A stretch of 5,943 nt of DNA, taken from NCBI GenBank assembly GCA_025353235.1, contig JANXQZ010000409.1, positions 1 to 5,943 of the forward strand, read 5' to 3'. This document shows, piece by piece, positions 4,217 through 5,943 of this stretch. The translations under genes were made by a program, and so were the position numbers. This DNA comes from Bryobacterales bacterium. GTDB taxonomy: Bacteria; Acidobacteriota; Terriglobia; Bryobacterales; Bryobacteraceae. The notes below the pieces were generated by a model, which was not told where the DNA came from, did no database searches, and worked only from the letters and a program-made list of their open reading frames with translations. Position 1 is the stretch's first letter, and each line of letters begins with the position of its first letter.

Positions 4217-5943
4217 CGCCGGAACAGCGGGCCATATCGACCACGGGAAAACAGCCCTGGTCCGCGCGCTGACCGGAACCGACACCGATCGCCTGAAGGA
4301 GGAAAAGCAACGCGGCATCTCGATTGACTTGGGCTTCGCCCACCTCGACCTCTCTCCAAACTTGCGCATCGGTTTTGTAGACGTCCCCGGCCATGAAAGG
4401 TTCATCAAAAATATGCTCGCAGGCGTCGGCGGAATTGACCTCGTCCTGCTCGTGATCGCGGCCGACGAATCCATCAAGCCCCAAACTCGCGAACATTTCG
4501 ACATCTGCCGACTCCTCCATATTCCCAGAGGAATTATCGTGCTCACCAAGTCCGACTTGGTGGACAGCGACATTCTCGAACTGGTGAGACTGGAAGCGGA
4601 CGAATTCGTGCGCGGATCCTTTCTGGAAGATGCTCCCGTGGTGGCTGTCAGCGCAGTCACAGGGGCAGGGCTCGCTGAGCTGCGCGCGCAATTGGAGCGT
4701 ATTGGCGGAGTGGCTCGCGAGAAAGACGCCTCCCGCTATTTTAGGCTGCCGATCGATCGGGCGTTTTCCATGCGAGGGTTTGGAACAGTTGTTACGGGAA
4801 CGCTCGTTTCCGGTGCGGTGAAGGTGGAGCAAGAAGTGGAGGCTTTCCCCGAGCGGCGACGGCTCCGAGTACGCGGAATTCAAGCGCACGGCGCCGCAGT
4901 TTCGCGAGCTTTGGCCGGACAGCGAACGGCGCTCAATTTGGCCGGGATCGAGCCGTCCGAGCTTGCCCGGGGAACGATGTTGGCCGAGGCGGACCGTTTC
5001 GCGCCGACCAGAAGCATCGATTGCGTGCTGGACCTCTTGGCATCGGCGAAACCCCTCAAAAATCGAGCCCCGGTGCATTTTCACGCCGGAACGGCCGAAG
5101 TGGAAGCCTCCGTCCGCTCGTTGCAAGCGCCGGAGGCCATTCAGCCAGGTTCGCGGTCTTACGCGCGGTTAACGCTTCGAGAGCCCCTAATGTTGTTGCC
5201 CGGGGATCGATTCATTTTGCGCATGTTCTCGCCCGTGATCACGATCGCAGGCGGGACTGTTCTCGATATTGCTCCGCCGCGACGGTCGGGCGCGGACCGC
5301 ATGCAGATCCTGGAGGGCGGGGCGATCGGGGACCGCATTTCACTCCTGGTGGCTGAATCCAAGTCCGGCATGGGGCTCCCGGAACTAGTAGCCAGGACTG
5401 GGCTTCTGGAAAGCGAGATCAAAGCTGCGGCTCAGGCGCCATCAATGATGGCTTTCAGCGAACCCCGCTTCTGGCTGGTGGACGCGAAGTGGGCGCAAGG
5501 CAAACTGGACGCTTTGCAAAACGCTCTGAAGCTGTTCCACCGAGAAAAGCCGCTTCTCGCGGGACTATCGAAAGAGGAGCTCCGGACCAAGATACTTGCA
5601 TCCGCCCCGGCTTTCCTGCTCGACGCTTTGCTTTCTCTTTCGAAAACCATTGCGGCTAAAGGCGATATGCTGCACTTGACTTCGCACAAGGTAGCGTTGA
5701 AGCAAGATGAATCCGAAGCCATGGCCAAGATTGAAGGGGCCTTCGAAGCGGCAGGCTTGGCAGTGCCGGCGACGGTGGAAGTGCTTGCAAAATCGGGAGT
5801 GGAGTCGGGACGCGCGAAGTCGCTGCTGCAGATTCTGTTCCGGGAACAAAAGCTCGTCCGTCTAAGCGATGAACTCGTATTTCACGCGTCCGCGATTGCG
5901 ACCTTGCGCTCTCTATTAGCGGCTCATAAGGGGGAGCGTTTCG
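4203..5943 (+). CDS. selB: Selenocysteine-specific elongation factor SelB (3' end missing)
   Basis: SelB is a GTPase that delivers selenocysteyl-tRNA to UGA codons by also binding the SECIS hairpin of selenoprotein mRNAs. Translation from 4203 stays open for 580 codons to the right edge; full-length SelB is usually about 610-640, so only the end is missing. The G domain is complete: GHIDHGKT (10-17), RGISIDLGFA (switch I, 37-46), DVPGHERF (60-67), TKSD (115-118) and SAVTG (150-154). Domain II starts near 181 with RLPIDRAFSMRGFGTVVTGT, the signature that separates SelB from EF-Tu, and domain III covers about 270-355. The winged-helix repeats that bind SECIS follow from about 365, including EKPLLAGLSKEELRTKI (448-464). 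Switch I has Ser40 where EF-Tu has the Mg-coordinating Thr, a conservative change. No selA or tRNA-Sec gene is visible here. Confidence 0.96.
   Translation, partial: MKNVIAGTAGHIDHGKTALVRALTGTDTDRLKEEKQRGISIDLGFAHLDLSPNLRIGFVDVPGHERFIKNMLAGVGGIDLVLLVIAADESIKPQTREHFDICRLLHIPRGIIVLTKSDLVDSDILELVRLEADEFVRGSFLEDAPVVAVSAVTGAGLAELRAQLERIGGVAREKDASRYFRLPIDRAFSMRGFGTVVTGTLVSGAVKVEQEVEAFPERRRLRVRGIQAHGAAVSRALAGQRTALNLAGIEPSELARGTMLAEADRFAPTRSIDCVLDLLASAKPLKNRAPVHFHAGTAEVEASVRSLQAPEAIQPGSRSYARLTLREPLMLLPGDRFILRMFSPVITIAGGTVLDIAPPRRSGADRMQILEGGAIGDRISLLVAESKSGMGLPELVARTGLLESEIKAAAQAPSMMAFSEPRFWLVDAKWAQGKLDALQNALKLFHREKPLLAGLSKEELRTKILASAPAFLLDALLSLSKTIAAKGDMLHLTSHKVALKQDESEAMAKIEGAFEAAGLAVPATVEVLAKSGVESGRAKSLLQILFREQKLVRLSDELVFHASAIATLRSLLAAHKGERF

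Noticed and set aside
4217..4660. N-terminal extension of the VWA reading frame by up to 148 codons
   Set aside because: This part is antisense to the conserved GTPase domain of selB, is Ser/Arg-rich without motifs, and would bury the signal peptide inside the protein.
4065..5126. Minus-strand open frame of 353 codons
   Set aside because: It is antisense to selB in a GC-rich region and shows no domain pattern; long shadow frames are expected opposite such genes.

Overview
The window looks like ordinary chromosomal DNA from an acidobacterium. The strongest pointers are a secreted von Willebrand A protein of the kind expanded in Acidobacteria, a BlaI-type repressor coupled to an M56 peptidase carrying C-terminal TonB-like domains, and moderately GC-rich, tightly packed genes in alternating orientations. 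This assignment is inferred from gene content; no rRNA or other marker is present. I see no tRNA, rRNA, CRISPR array, insertion sequence or integrase.

Layout: (1) Positions 1-523, minus strand: a type II toxin-antitoxin pair, a Phd/YefM-like antitoxin followed by an overlapping VapC-like PIN toxin whose C-terminus runs off the left edge. (2) Positions 524-616: a 93-bp divergent control region with one palindrome at the antitoxin promoter and a compound palindrome over the promoter and start codon of the next gene. (3) Positions 617-2519, plus strand: a two-gene operon of a BlaI/MecI-type repressor and an M56 metallopeptidase with two TonB-C-like domains and no penicillin-binding sensor domain. 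(4) Positions 2503-2922, minus strand: an unrecognised cysteine-rich protein of 139 residues, its end overlapping the end of the M56 gene. (5) Positions 2944-3261, plus strand: a small TPR protein, divergent from the cysteine-rich gene with only 21 bp between the starts. (6) Positions 3269-4216, minus strand: a secreted VWA-domain protein. (7) Positions 4203-5943, plus strand: selB, the selenocysteine-specific elongation factor, 580 codons in and still open at the right edge; its start codon lies inside the first codons of the VWA gene on the other strand.

How the genes work together: the repressor and M56 protease form the expected two-part switch, in which a membrane protease senses a signal and relieves repression by BlaI. 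The TA pair is self-contained. selB implies that the organism makes selenoproteins, although neither a tRNA-Sec gene nor an evident selenoprotein is in the window. The cysteine-rich, TPR and VWA genes have no proven link to one another beyond position.

The most interesting points are the probable leaderless start of blaI with its operator running onto the ATG, the M56-tandem TonB-C architecture, the unrecognised cysteine-rich gene sharing a 21-bp divergent promoter with the TPR gene, and the overlapping divergent starts of selB and the VWA gene. There is no gene-free stretch over 300 bases.
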